Program-made: the position numbers and the translations under genes
Source: a virus
Strand: one strand, 5' to 3'
DNA length: 64,000 nucleotides
Virus record (IMG/VR): IMGVR_UViG_3300030419_003532
Span: 1 to 64,000 of that record
Part shown: piece by piece, positions 25,090 through 35,700 of the stretch
How the letters are laid out: each line of letters begins with the position of its first letter
Position numbering within the stretch: the first letter of the stretch is position 1
Notes under the pieces: model-generated
What the model was told of the DNA's origin: nothing
What the model saw: only the letters and a program-made list of their open reading frames with translations
Database searches by the model: none

Positions 25090-28000
25090 ATGGCTATTGA
25101 AAAGAAGATATTTTCAGGCGGTGGAATGGACTTTGATACTGACCAGAGATTTATTGCTCAAACAGATTATAGAAAAGCAATTAATTGTAGAATAGCTTTG
25201 TCTGACGAGGGAAATCAAGGGATAGTAGAAAATATACGTTCTAATTTTAGAATTGATAATACCCTTATTAATTCTGACGATATATGTATTGGGGCTTATG
25301 AAGATAAAGATGGAGATAAAATTTACTTCTTTATTTGGGCTGCACCAGGAGGAACACATGGTATATATTCTTATGACCCTCTAACACAAACAACAGAAGT
25401 GATACTTCAAAACAGTTTATTAAATTTTGATAGATGGCATTTAATTACAGGTGTTAATGTAATTGGTACTGATGAAGATATATTTCCAGAAGGACTACTA
25501 TATTGGACTGATGATTTTAATCCTCCTAGAAAAATAAATATATTTAAAGCAAGAACTGGAGGGTATTCTGCAGTTGATTTTCAAGTTTTAGATGCTATAA
25601 AGTATCCTCCTTTAAAACATCCTAGCATTTCTGATTTTAAAACTGATATATCTGTTGAAAACAATCAATTAAAAGAAAAATCTTGGCAATTTAAATATAG
25701 ATGGATATATGATGATTTAGAAAAATCTGCTTGGTCTCCTATGAGTATTAATGTTTGTGATGAAAGTTTTAATCCTGAATTTAATCCTGCAGGAACAGTA
25801 TCTTATGAAAATAACTGTATTGGTGTATATTTTAATACAGGTCATCCTATTGTTCAAAGAATACAGATAGCTGTAAGAAATACAAACGGAACAGATGATT
25901 TTGTTTTAGTTGCAGATATAGATAAAGATAATGTTAATGAAATGGTTACATCTTCACTACCTGCAACTTTTAATGGGCCTTCATCATTAACACTAGATAC
26001 TTCTTTAGCAGATAATCAAAATAGATGGTTTATATTTTATAACGATAGTGTAAGCTCTATGGTTAATGTCGTAGAGTCTAATAAGCTTTATGATAATGTT
26101 CCTCATTTAGCTAAAGCACAAGAAGTGGTAGATGGCAATAGGTTGGTCTATGGTAATGTAGAGTCAGGACAAACTGTAGATAAACAGATAGATACAAGGC
26201 TTTCTCCAACACATCCTGTTGAGGCTTCGGTAGGAGGAGTGATTACTGACCATATTTTACCAAATGGCGAATATCAGATTTTCTCTCAACATTACGCTGG
26301 TAATAGTCAAGGAAATAGAAAATGGAGAGGTAAGGCTTATATAAGATGGAAATTCCCAGATGTTTCAGAAGGATGTAGAGCAAGATATAAAATAAGAATG
26401 GAAAATTTTTGGTTTGCAGGAGCTTATGCTCATGGAACCAATAGCCAAGCTTCGTATTGTGGATTTGGTTCCCCTTACCATCATGGGTTTGTTATTTCTG
26501 CTGATATAGATTATACATCTCAACAATTTTCTGTTTATGATACAGTCCCTGAAATGATTGATATTATGGTTAATGAATTAAATAATAGTGGTTCTCCTAT
26601 AGTTGAGGTTGTTGAAAGGCATAAAAGTGCGGGTGGAACCGCTGATAGGCTACAAACAGTGGGTTATATGGATGAGCTTAATTTGCATCATTATGAATTT
26701 ACTAATGAGGTTATTGGAGGAGAAAACTATCTTCAGTTAAAAATTCAAACAAACGGTACTATGAGGTACAACTGGTCAACCTACATGAACCAAGAAATTT
26801 ATAGTCTAGACAGACAAAGATGGAATGCTGGTGGTGGTATATGTGGTAATAATTGTGGTATAGATGGATGGAGGTCACAAAATAATGGAAATTATGGAAA
26901 TGGATATATTACTTTAGGTACAGATTACACTTGGATTGAGCAACTTTATGATTTTCACTGGAATCCCCATGGTCTTGTACATATGATTGGAGGTCAAGAT
27001 ATTCCTGAGCACCACACGTGGAATAGTTGGTGCACTTGGGGAGCCATGGGAAATATTGAGCACTGTGGTACAGATGATTATACGGGTACATCTTCTTGGG
27101 CAATAATTCACGGTAAAATTCTAAGAAACTATAAATATCCTGGTACAAATGCTAAGAGAACTAAAATATGGGGCAAGGGTATCGGTTACACAGAACCTAA
27201 TTGGTTTTGGTGGAGGGCAAGACATAATGAATTTTTAAGTGGTAATCATGTATCTGAAAATCTATTTCTATTTGAGGAAACTTGTGCAGATACAGATTTT
27301 AGAAAGGTAGTCCCTTCTTTTAAAAGTGGAGCTAAACATAGGTTTGGATTAGTTTATTATGATAGAGCAAATAGAAGTTCTTCTGTTCAGTTAGGTAAAC
27401 GTTCTGATGTATATATTCCTAAAGTTGCTGAGTCTACTTCCGCTGACCCTCTTGGCTGGACAGGAGAATGGCATGTTGACTGGGAAATACATCATTCTCC
27501 ACCAGATTGGGCTACACATTACCAGTGGGTTTATGGAGGTAATATGCTAACAGATAATTTTATTCATTTTGTTTGTGAAGGAATATATGATGGGATTCAT
27601 GCTGTTAAGGATAGCGGCAGAACACATGCAACTACTAGTGGAGAGACTTACGCAGTACCAGAAGGAACTTATAGAGACAACTTATTAGTTGATATTACTA
27701 ATATAAGAAGATTTGCAAGAAAATATAGTGGAGAGGTTGTTCATTATGATTTTGTTCCAGGAGATATTTTGAGATTTGTATTAGATGAGACTGACCAGCC
27801 TTGTGTTAATAGCCCTTATGAATTTAAAATTGTAGGCGTTGTAGGGGAAGGAGAGTTTAAACATATTTTAGCTTCTACTGAAGGAGAAAATAATACTGCT
27901 GGAGCATCAGGCACATGGGAGCAAGATGATGGAATAGGTGGCCAACCTGGACAACCAAAAGATTTTTTACTTTTATCTAGAGAGGTAGTACTAACCGAGG

Positions 28001-29508
28001 CTGCTGCGGGAGGCCCTTTTCAGGTTGATAGCACTATTGATTCTGGCCATAATAATCCTATATATAGAGGGTATAATATGGAGATATATTCTCCTAAAAA
28101 AGTTCCTATGGAAGAGCATGCTATGTATTATGAGTTTGGTCATGTAGGACAAATAGGGTTAGATTATGATGGCAATAAAGTTCATAAAAGAATGTCAGGT
28201 TCTTATAAGAGTCAAAGTTTTTCTACACATCCTTTATCAGTATGGGGAGCAAGTACAGGCCCTGCGACAGGAAGATTTACAGCAGGTGATGTTTATTATA
28301 AATATAGAACGACAACATCACAAAAACTTAATACTTTTGTTGAGTCTTTCCATTATTCAGATAGGTTTAAATCTGATTATTATGATAAAGGAAGACCTAA
28401 TGCTGTTTTACAAGACTTTAAAAGAGTACGTAAACATTCTACATGTTTATATTCAGACCCTTATATTCCTAATACAAATATAAATGGATTAAGTTCTTTT
28501 TATCCAGATGTTGCATTTGCTGAATTTGAAAGAAGTAATAACTCAATACAAAAATTACATACTAGAGATAATAAATTAATTATCTTTCAGGAAGATAAAG
28601 TTTCTGCATCTTTAGTTAAAAGAGATATTATTTATAACGTAGATGCAACTGGGAATGTCGCTACTTCAGATAATGTTTTATCTCCTGCTATACCATATGC
28701 TGGTAATTATGGTATAAATAAAAATCCAGAATCTTTTGCTTCTTTTGGTAATAGAATGTATTTTGCTGATATAAGAAGAGGTTGTGTAATTAGATTATCT
28801 CAGGATGGATTTACAAAAATTTCTGAATATAAGATGAAGGAATATTTTACAGATAAATGTACTCATATATATAACTCTATATCACATGACCATCATCCAT
28901 ATTTTGTTTATGGTGCATATGATTCTAGATTTAGTGAATATATAATTTCTTTTTCTGAACATATACACGGAAATCCATATTCAGGATACGCTCCTATATA
29001 TGCGGAGACCTTAGGATTTTGTGAAGATATTAATAAATGGAGTTCTTTTTATAGTTATCAACCTGAATATATGTGCTCTATAGCTACAAATTTATGTACT
29101 TTCAAAGATGGGCATATTTATAGTCATAATCATGAAGGAGCTGGTTCAGGATATAACAATTTTTATGGAGTAGACTATCCAAGTGATTTATGGATAGTTA
29201 GTAATCAAGAGCCTTCTAATAATAAGGTTTATCAAGCATTTAGTCAAGAATCTGATGATATTTGGAGTGTAGATTTTGTTTCTCCAAATGGTCAGGAGTC
29301 AAACTTAATAGTTCAAGATTTTCAGACAAGAGAAAATATGCATTATAGTAATATATATAATGACACTAATAGTCCTGGAGGATTAATAGAAGGAGATAGA
29401 ATGAGAGATGCTAGCATGTTAGCTAAATTATCAATACAGTCAAATGTATTAACTAGATTATTTGCAGTTAACTTTAATATTGTACCTAGTTATAGAAGTA
29501 ATAAATAA
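25090..29508 (+). CDS. Large tail stabilisation protein
   Basis: 1472 residues. The start (FSGGGMDFDTDQRFIAQTDYRKAINCRIALSDEGNQGIVENI) is the hallmark of the tail stabilisation or tail tube protein of crAss-like and related phages. The long beta-rich body is rich in Trp, Tyr and His (PPDWATHYQWVYGGN) and its C-terminal part has propeller-like stretches (FGNRMYFADIRRGCVIRLSQDGFTKISEYKM). It should form part of the short tail hub below the ring proteins encoded just upstream. Confidence 0.8.
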   Translation: MAIEKKIFSGGGMDFDTDQRFIAQTDYRKAINCRIALSDEGNQGIVENIRSNFRIDNTLINSDDICIGAYEDKDGDKIYFFIWAAPGGTHGIYSYDPLTQTTEVILQNSLLNFDRWHLITGVNVIGTDEDIFPEGLLYWTDDFNPPRKINIFKARTGGYSAVDFQVLDAIKYPPLKHPSISDFKTDISVENNQLKEKSWQFKYRWIYDDLEKSAWSPMSINVCDESFNPEFNPAGTVSYENNCIGVYFNTGHPIVQRIQIAVRNTNGTDDFVLVADIDKDNVNEMVTSSLPATFNGPSSLTLDTSLADNQNRWFIFYNDSVSSMVNVVESNKLYDNVPHLAKAQEVVDGNRLVYGNVESGQTVDKQIDTRLSPTHPVEASVGGVITDHILPNGEYQIFSQHYAGNSQGNRKWRGKAYIRWKFPDVSEGCRARYKIRMENFWFAGAYAHGTNSQASYCGFGSPYHHGFVISADIDYTSQQFSVYDTVPEMIDIMVNELNNSGSPIVEVVERHKSAGGTADRLQTVGYMDELNLHHYEFTNEVIGGENYLQLKIQTNGTMRYNWSTYMNQEIYSLDRQRWNAGGGICGNNCGIDGWRSQNNGNYGNGYITLGTDYTWIEQLYDFHWNPHGLVHMIGGQDIPEHHTWNSWCTWGAMGNIEHCGTDDYTGTSSWAIIHGKILRNYKYPGTNAKRTKIWGKGIGYTEPNWFWWRARHNEFLSGNHVSENLFLFEETCADTDFRKVVPSFKSGAKHRFGLVYYDRANRSSSVQLGKRSDVYIPKVAESTSADPLGWTGEWHVDWEIHHSPPDWATHYQWVYGGNMLTDNFIHFVCEGIYDGIHAVKDSGRTHATTSGETYAVPEGTYRDNLLVDITNIRRFARKYSGEVVHYDFVPGDILRFVLDETDQPCVNSPYEFKIVGVVGEGEFKHILASTEGENNTAGASGTWEQDDGIGGQPGQPKDFLLLSREVVLTEAAAGGPFQVDSTIDSGHNNPIYRGYNMEIYSPKKVPMEEHAMYYEFGHVGQIGLDYDGNKVHKRMSGSYKSQSFSTHPLSVWGASTGPATGRFTAGDVYYKYRTTTSQKLNTFVESFHYSDRFKSDYYDKGRPNAVLQDFKRVRKHSTCLYSDPYIPNTNINGLSSFYPDVAFAEFERSNNSIQKLHTRDNKLIIFQEDKVSASLVKRDIIYNVDATGNVATSDNVLSPAIPYAGNYGINKNPESFASFGNRMYFADIRRGCVIRLSQDGFTKISEYKMKEYFTDKCTHIYNSISHDHHPYFVYGAYDSRFSEYIISFSEHIHGNPYSGYAPIYAETLGFCEDINKWSSFYSYQPEYMCSIATNLCTFKDGHIYSHNHEGAGSGYNNFYGVDYPSDLWIVSNQEPSNNKVYQAFSQESDDIWSVDFVSPNGQESNLIVQDFQTRENMHYSNIYNDTNSPGGLIEGDRMRDASMLAKLSIQSNVLTRLFAVNFNIVPSYRSNK

Positions 29509-29509
29509 T

Positions 29510-29540
29510 TTGGAGGTTTAATAAAAAATAATTATATTTG
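29510..29540 (+). promoter_or_regulatory. Promoter of the cupin and ejection-protein genes
   Basis: TTG at 29510-29512, a 20-nt spacer and TATATTTG at 29533-29540, 17 bases before the ATG at 29558. A complete two-box match that probably drives 29558-42278. Confidence 0.75.
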
Positions 29541-29557
29541 TAATAATTAAAGTAAAT

Positions 29558-30076
29558 ATGAAATTAGAGAAAAAATCAGACTTATTAACTAAGTCAATTA
29601 GGAAAAAAATATTTGATATTGAAGACTCTATAAAATCAAATGTTAATCCTAAATATAAAACGTTTTTTAATGACACAAAAAATTGTCCTTTAAAACATTA
29701 TTTCTCTGATGGTATATATGTTAGGGAGATATTTATTCCTAAAGGGATGATTATTGTTGGTAAGATACATAAACATAGACATCCTAATTTTCTTTTAAAA
29801 GGAAAAGTTATGGTTATAACAGAACAAAAAGGAGAAGAAATAATTGAAGGCCCTTGCTTTATGATGTCTGAAGGTGGGACAAAAAGAGCTCTTTATGCAG
29901 TTACAGATTTGGTATGGACAACTATTCATCATAATCCTACAAATACTCAAGATTTGGATAAAATAGAAGATATAGTAATAGCAAAAAATTATAATGAATA
30001 TGAAAAATTTATATCTTCTGAGAAGAGCGTAGTTAAAAAAATAAAAAATAAAATAATTAAAATGTTAAGTTTATGA
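29558..30076 (+). CDS. Cupin-fold protein
   Basis: 172 residues. Residues about 50-125 read as a single cupin barrel: YVREIFIPKGMIIVGKIHKHRH, LLKGKVMVITEQKGEEIIEGP and VWTTIHHNPT. The three His of HKHRH and the later HH could bind a metal. Similar small cupins occur next to tail genes of many podoviruses and may be virion or assembly proteins. The C-terminus is a basic helix. It overlaps the next gene by four bases. Confidence 0.7.
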   Translation: MKLEKKSDLLTKSIRKKIFDIEDSIKSNVNPKYKTFFNDTKNCPLKHYFSDGIYVREIFIPKGMIIVGKIHKHRHPNFLLKGKVMVITEQKGEEIIEGPCFMMSEGGTKRALYAVTDLVWTTIHHNPTNTQDLDKIEDIVIAKNYNEYEKFISSEKSVVKKIKNKIIKMLSL

Positions 30077-30909
30077 GTTGGGTAGCAGCAGGTGTATCCG
30101 TAATAGGCGGTATTGTACAATATTCTCAAGGTAAATCACAGCAAGCAGCAGGGGAAAGAATGGAGGCTAATCTTAATAAGCCTGTATTTCAAATACCAAG
30201 AGAAATAGAACAAAATATGTCTTATGCGGAAAAGATGGCGTTCCAAGGATTGCCTGAAGAGCAGAAGCAGCAATATATACAGAATCAGCAAAGACGAATG
30301 CAGACTGCTATGATGAATGTTACAGACAGAAGAGGAGGTCTAGGAATGGTATCTCAACTTGCAGCTGAAGAAAGTCGTTCTAATATAGGATTAATGCAGG
30401 CAGATGTTGCTGCTAGGCAAGCTAATATGGAAAGACTTATGCAGAGTCGTCAAGTAATGGCTGATTATAGAATGAAAGGTTTTGAACATCAATATAATCA
30501 ATATTCTGCAGATTTAGATTACGCTAGAGCAATGCAGGGTGCTGGACAACAAAACGTTATGGGAGGATTTTCAACTGCATTAGGTGGTCTAGCAACTGGA
30601 GTGGCTGGATATGTAGGTAATATACAGGCAGGTAAACAGCATGCAAGAGATATGGAGTTAATAAAAGAAATTAATAAGGGGACTATTAGTGATAGAAAAT
30701 TAAAACAAAATATAGTGTTTATTAAAAAGTCACCAAGTGGGCTAAATATATATAACTTTGAATATAAAGATAGTGAGTTTGGTACTGGTGTTTACCAAGG
30801 TGTTATGTCTGATGAGATACCACAAAGTGCGGTTATTAGAAATAATAATGGTTATGATATGGTTGATTATAGTAAAATAGATGTTGATTTCATTAAAATA
30901 AAGAATTAG
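30073..30909 (+). CDS. Ejection-type protein fused to an S74 chaperone domain
   Basis: 278 residues. The N-terminal 200 are Gln/Ala/Met-rich helix with two Gly-rich apolar stretches (AAGVSVIGGIVQ; GGFSTALGGLATGVAGYVG), like DNA-ejection or internal virion proteins. The last 75 residues are an S74 intramolecular chaperone starting ISDRKLKQNI (near residue 205), the Ser-Asp ... Lys self-cleavage signature, then GLNIYNFEYKD and GVMSDEIPQSAV. S74 domains usually end tail fibres, so this combination is unusual. Confidence 0.75.
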   Translation: MSWVAAGVSVIGGIVQYSQGKSQQAAGERMEANLNKPVFQIPREIEQNMSYAEKMAFQGLPEEQKQQYIQNQQRRMQTAMMNVTDRRGGLGMVSQLAAEESRSNIGLMQADVAARQANMERLMQSRQVMADYRMKGFEHQYNQYSADLDYARAMQGAGQQNVMGGFSTALGGLATGVAGYVGNIQAGKQHARDMELIKEINKGTISDRKLKQNIVFIKKSPSGLNIYNFEYKDSEFGTGVYQGVMSDEIPQSAVIRNNNGYDMVDYSKIDVDFIKIKN

Positions 30910-30911
30910 AT

Positions 30912-32705
30912 ATGGCGATAAAATACCCAGGGAGTACTGGAATAGGAATAGGATACGGGAAGGCTCAAGTATATGATTTTTCTAAAATTAGTGAGGGAGC
31001 TCAAAAAGTGGCCGCTTCATTTAGAACAAAGAAAAAATCAACAAAAGATTCTAGCGATAAGCTATTAAAAGCTCTTTCAGATGTTGATATTTCAAAAGTA
31101 AGAAATGCTGATGTTCCTTGGTTTACCGAAGAATTTAATTCAATATTAGAAGACCAACAAAAATATATGATGACAGGAGCTAGTGTTGATGGTCTTCATA
31201 ATGTACCTCTTTTAAAAAGAATAGCTCAATATAAACATAAGGTTGCTCAGTCTGTTATGGCTAAGGATAATTATGATAAGATGATAAATCAGTATAGAAC
31301 TAATCAAGATGATTATGGAAATGAGGATAACGAATTAGGTCTTGCTGGTCAGCACGAAACACCTATGTTTTTAGGGCAAGACTATAATCCTGCATGGATT
31401 GGAACTGAAGAAAGTAGTGAAGATGTAGTTGTAGAAGGAGGGTATAGGCGTGGAGATATTGTGGAAGGAACTCAGATTGACCCTGAAAATGTAAGAGAAA
31501 ATAGAGAAATGCGTGCTGGTAAAAAGGATTATTTTAAAATATATAATAATCTTGTAAAAGCACAAGAGAGAGGAAGAAAATTAAATGAAGAAGAACTTGC
31601 GGAATTAGAGGAGGCTGCAAATGCAATACAAAATGATGACCAATTATGGGATTCAGAAGCTGGAGCATTTAGACATAATGTAGACCAAACAGAAACAGTA
31701 ACTACAGAGGCTATACCTGGGGCTGGTAATTTTAGATTAAATCCTAATTTAAAGATTGAGGAGCACTTTAAAAAGATTGCTGATAATCTTAATGCTACTG
31801 AAATAACACGAACTGTAGGAGGTAAATATTCATTAGGGTCAGGAACTAATGTTCAGTATTTTGATGAATTAAGTCAAGTAGGAGAAGCCCAATTAGAGGC
31901 AGCCGTTGACCAAGTTTTACAAACACATAATTATCCTGATGAATTAAAAGCAGAATTACAAAAAATTGCTGGAGAAGGGGGAGATGTTAGAGAGTTTGTA
32001 AAAGAGAAACTTAGAGGAATGACTTCTGAATCTAAAGGTATACAAGCTATACAAAGACCTCCATCATATATTCAAGTAGGAGAGAAAAGAGAAGCTGCTT
32101 CTGGACAGTCTTTAGCTCCTGAAACTTATCAGTATCACGGTCAGAGAAGAGATGAAAATGGAAATATGGTTGTTGTAGAAGGTATTAAATATAGTACACA
32201 AGTAATAGGCACGGAAGGGGAAGACGACTTTAGGCAGGGACATAGATTTGATTTTGGAGGAAAATCTATGGATATAAGACCTGGCGAGGCAGGATTTATG
32301 GTTCTAGAAAAAGGAACAGGAGAGGGAGCTTCAAATCCAGGATATTATACAGAGAGTAGAAATATTAAATTCATTCCTAATGCTATTGCTTTCTATCATA
32401 CAGCAAAAGAAGATGTTTCTGTTGTTATAAATGGAATACAACAAACTTATAAAAAAGGTGAAATGCTAGATGATGATGCTGTAGCAAATATGGAAGCAGA
32501 AGATTATGTTATTCTTCCATGGCTAGAAGGAAAGAATGATGATGGAATGACTATATCTATAGGATTTAATCAATCTGTACATGATGCATTTGCTTCTTGG
32601 GCTAGTGCAACTCCAAAAGATAAAGAAGTGTATAGAAATATAATTAGTAGTACTGGTATAGACCCTGCAAGGGTTGCACAATCTAGAATTAAAAAAGACG
32701 AATAA
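30912..32705 (+). CDS. Putative internal virion protein
   Basis: 597 residues between the ejection-type gene and the giant gene, with two- and three-base gaps. Mainly helical and charged (KAQERGRKLNEEELAELEEAANAIQND), with a C-terminal beta part (DVSVVINGIQQTYKKGEM). No catalytic motif recognised. Position and composition suggest an internal core protein delivered with the DNA. Confidence 0.6.
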   Translation: MAIKYPGSTGIGIGYGKAQVYDFSKISEGAQKVAASFRTKKKSTKDSSDKLLKALSDVDISKVRNADVPWFTEEFNSILEDQQKYMMTGASVDGLHNVPLLKRIAQYKHKVAQSVMAKDNYDKMINQYRTNQDDYGNEDNELGLAGQHETPMFLGQDYNPAWIGTEESSEDVVVEGGYRRGDIVEGTQIDPENVRENREMRAGKKDYFKIYNNLVKAQERGRKLNEEELAELEEAANAIQNDDQLWDSEAGAFRHNVDQTETVTTEAIPGAGNFRLNPNLKIEEHFKKIADNLNATEITRTVGGKYSLGSGTNVQYFDELSQVGEAQLEAAVDQVLQTHNYPDELKAELQKIAGEGGDVREFVKEKLRGMTSESKGIQAIQRPPSYIQVGEKREAASGQSLAPETYQYHGQRRDENGNMVVVEGIKYSTQVIGTEGEDDFRQGHRFDFGGKSMDIRPGEAGFMVLEKGTGEGASNPGYYTESRNIKFIPNAIAFYHTAKEDVSVVINGIQQTYKKGEMLDDDAVANMEAEDYVILPWLEGKNDDGMTISIGFNQSVHDAFASWASATPKDKEVYRNIISSTGIDPARVAQSRIKKDE

Positions 32706-32708
32706 TAT

Positions 32709-35700
32709 ATGCTTGTAGAAGAACAAAAATATGCTAATGTATCCGAAGGGATAAAAAGTATTTTTCAGCTTAACAAAAAAGAAGAAGATGAAGGAGATGT
32801 TAAAAATGAAAAGTATAATAAAGATGTAGATATTACTTCTTTAAGTGATTCGGATTTGACTCCTTTACAATTTGCAGCTAAAGAGCTTGCTTTAACTATG
32901 TCTGATAAACCTGATATAACTGATGAAGAAATTTTTGAGTTGTTTCCAGAGTTTAATAATAATCCTGATATTTTAAAATCAGCTAAAAGCATGGCCTTTA
33001 CTTTTGGAGGAGATGCCTTAAAAAAAAAAGATACAACTGTCGTTTCCGAAGATTCTTCAGAAGATGTAGAAAACTTAGAATCAGAAACCCCTTCTACTTC
33101 AAAAGATAGACAAACATTAGATAATATAACATCCAAATGGCCTGCCTTAAAAAATCTAGGTGATATTGTTTTAAACCCAGATGAATCTTATGATATGTCT
33201 GAATATGGTGCGGGATTTATAGAATATCAATCACCTGAACAAGGAGCAGTAACTTATGCGGAAGGAGTAACTTTAGAACATCCGTCACCTGGAAATCACG
33301 CTATTACTTATAATCCTAATAAAACTAACGAACAATCTATTAAGTTAGATATGCTTCATGCTATGCATTCTATCCCTGAATATAAAGGGCTTTATGATGA
33401 ATTTGCAACATCATTCAAATCGTCTAAATTTGAAGGAGAGATAAAAAGAAGTTATAAAGCATCAAAAGCTGAAGGTTATAAAGATAGTTATGAAGTTTTT
33501 GAAACAAATTTTATTGATGGAATTATAAGAAACTTATTGTTTGAAGGTACACCAGAAGATTTTAAAAAACATAAATACTGGGATAAAGCTAGTGAAGTAT
33601 ATTTATCTGATGAAAATATTAAATCATCTTTTAATGAATTAAAAACATATTTAGAAACAGGAGGTGAAGAAACAGAAAAAGTAGAATTTTCAGAAAAAGA
33701 TTTAAAAAGAGCTCAATCTTATATAGACAAAGATTTTGCTGCAGATGAAACTGTTAATAAAGAAGCTTATGACTATTTACTTAGTCAGCAAAAACCTCAA
33801 AAAGAAATCATACCAGAAATCCCTTCAGATTTTGATTCTGATGTATTTAAACAAGGAATTATAAGAAGCGAGGCTACAGGGTATTTAACAGGAACTCCAG
33901 ACAATTTAGATGATAAAGATTATTCTATAAGTAGTAAACATTCTTCTGCTGTTGGCCCTTATCAAATAAGATATAATGAATTTAAGGATATATTAAAAGA
34001 TAAATGGGGAATAAAATCTAAAAAAGAATTTATAGGTAATAAAAAAGTTCAGGAAGAATTTATGAGTTATATGCTTGAAAATAAACCAGGCAGATATACT
34101 TATATGGCTAATAGGATTCAAAAAGATTATAGCGAATATATTCCTAAAGACATGAGTTATCAGGATTTAGTATCCTTACAGCATTTTATCGGACATGGAA
34201 ATTCAAGAAAATTATTTGCTAAAGTTAGAGATAATAAAGATTTTAACTCTGAGGATGTATATGATTTTATTCCTAAAGGAAAAAATATGAGTGTTGGAGA
34301 TTATCTTAAAAAGATGAGCGTTCCTAAAAAATCAAAAGAGAAAGAAGAACCTACTGGCATGCTTGATAAATATGGGAATTATATAAATCCCTTAGACGAC
34401 CCTAATTTAACTGCTGGTGGTGACGATGCAGTTCAGGCATATGTTAATTCTCAGATTGACGATGATGAAGAAGAAGAAAAAAAGAAGAAGAAAAAAAGCG
34501 GAATTAGATATGTAGAAGTACTAGATGCTGACGGAACTCCTATAAAAATACCTGAAGGTAGACCAGGACAATCTTCAGAAGAGTATCGTAAAGAGTTAAA
34601 TGAGGCTTTTGAGAGTCTTGCTAATTCAGAAACTATAGAGGAAAATAATAGAATTAAAAAAAGCCTTGGATATAATATTATTGACAGAGCTAAAGAGCAT
34701 GGCACTACAATAACTGCTGAAGAGTTTCAAATTGTATTAGGAGATGCTTATCAAAAATTTGAAGAAAGCAGATTAGAGACTTATCAAAAAGTTATAGAAT
34801 CTATTGATAATAATAAAGATATGAATCCTTTGAATAAAGGCTTTATAGCTAATGTAACAGAGTTAGTTAAAACTGAACATCTTTATACTCTTCATAAAGC
34901 TCTTATGGAAAGAAATATTGATTTACATCCTTCTCAAATTGATTCAGAAAGATTAAAGATTCTTCCTCATGTATTGCATCATTATTATAGTAAATTAGGA
35001 GAAGGGGATGCTTATCAAGAATTTGTAAAATATATTGAGGAAAAAGGTGGTCTTGAAGAGATACATAAGTTAAATGTTGAAGCTTGGCGTTCCGCAATTG
35101 GAGGTGAACAGATGGTTATTTCAAATGAATTAATGGGAGGAGGAGTAATAGAAGATGCTTTTGGAGATATTAAAGATATGACTCCAGCTGAAAGAAGCAA
35201 GTATATTATAAACGCTGCTCATCATATATTAGAGAGAGAGAAATATGATGATATACCAGAGTCATGGATTTCGGAAGTAGCTAATGTAATAGCAAATAAA
35301 TATCATAAGGAATCTCCAGAATATAAGGATATTGAAGAAGAAGCAAGAGTAGCAGCCTTAGCCGTATATAATGAAGAAAATAATACTGATTATGATACTC
35401 CTGGAGTTGAGATACAAGGGTTTCAACAAACAATAATGGAATTAAATGAATCTGATTTAACAGTTCAAGAAAAAGTTAATATAATAAAAGATAAACATAA
35501 TATTATTGTAAAAGCTAATGGAGCATGGAAATGGACAGATGATTATAAAAATGTTTTAAATGATGTAATACAGAAATCTGACGATAAAGTTTGGAAAAAA
35601 TATGTGAAAGATAATGGAATGGAAAAATTTCATCTTGCAGAAGTATTTGAAAATTCTTTAGCAGGACAACTATTTACTTTGTTTATAGACAGGCCAATAA

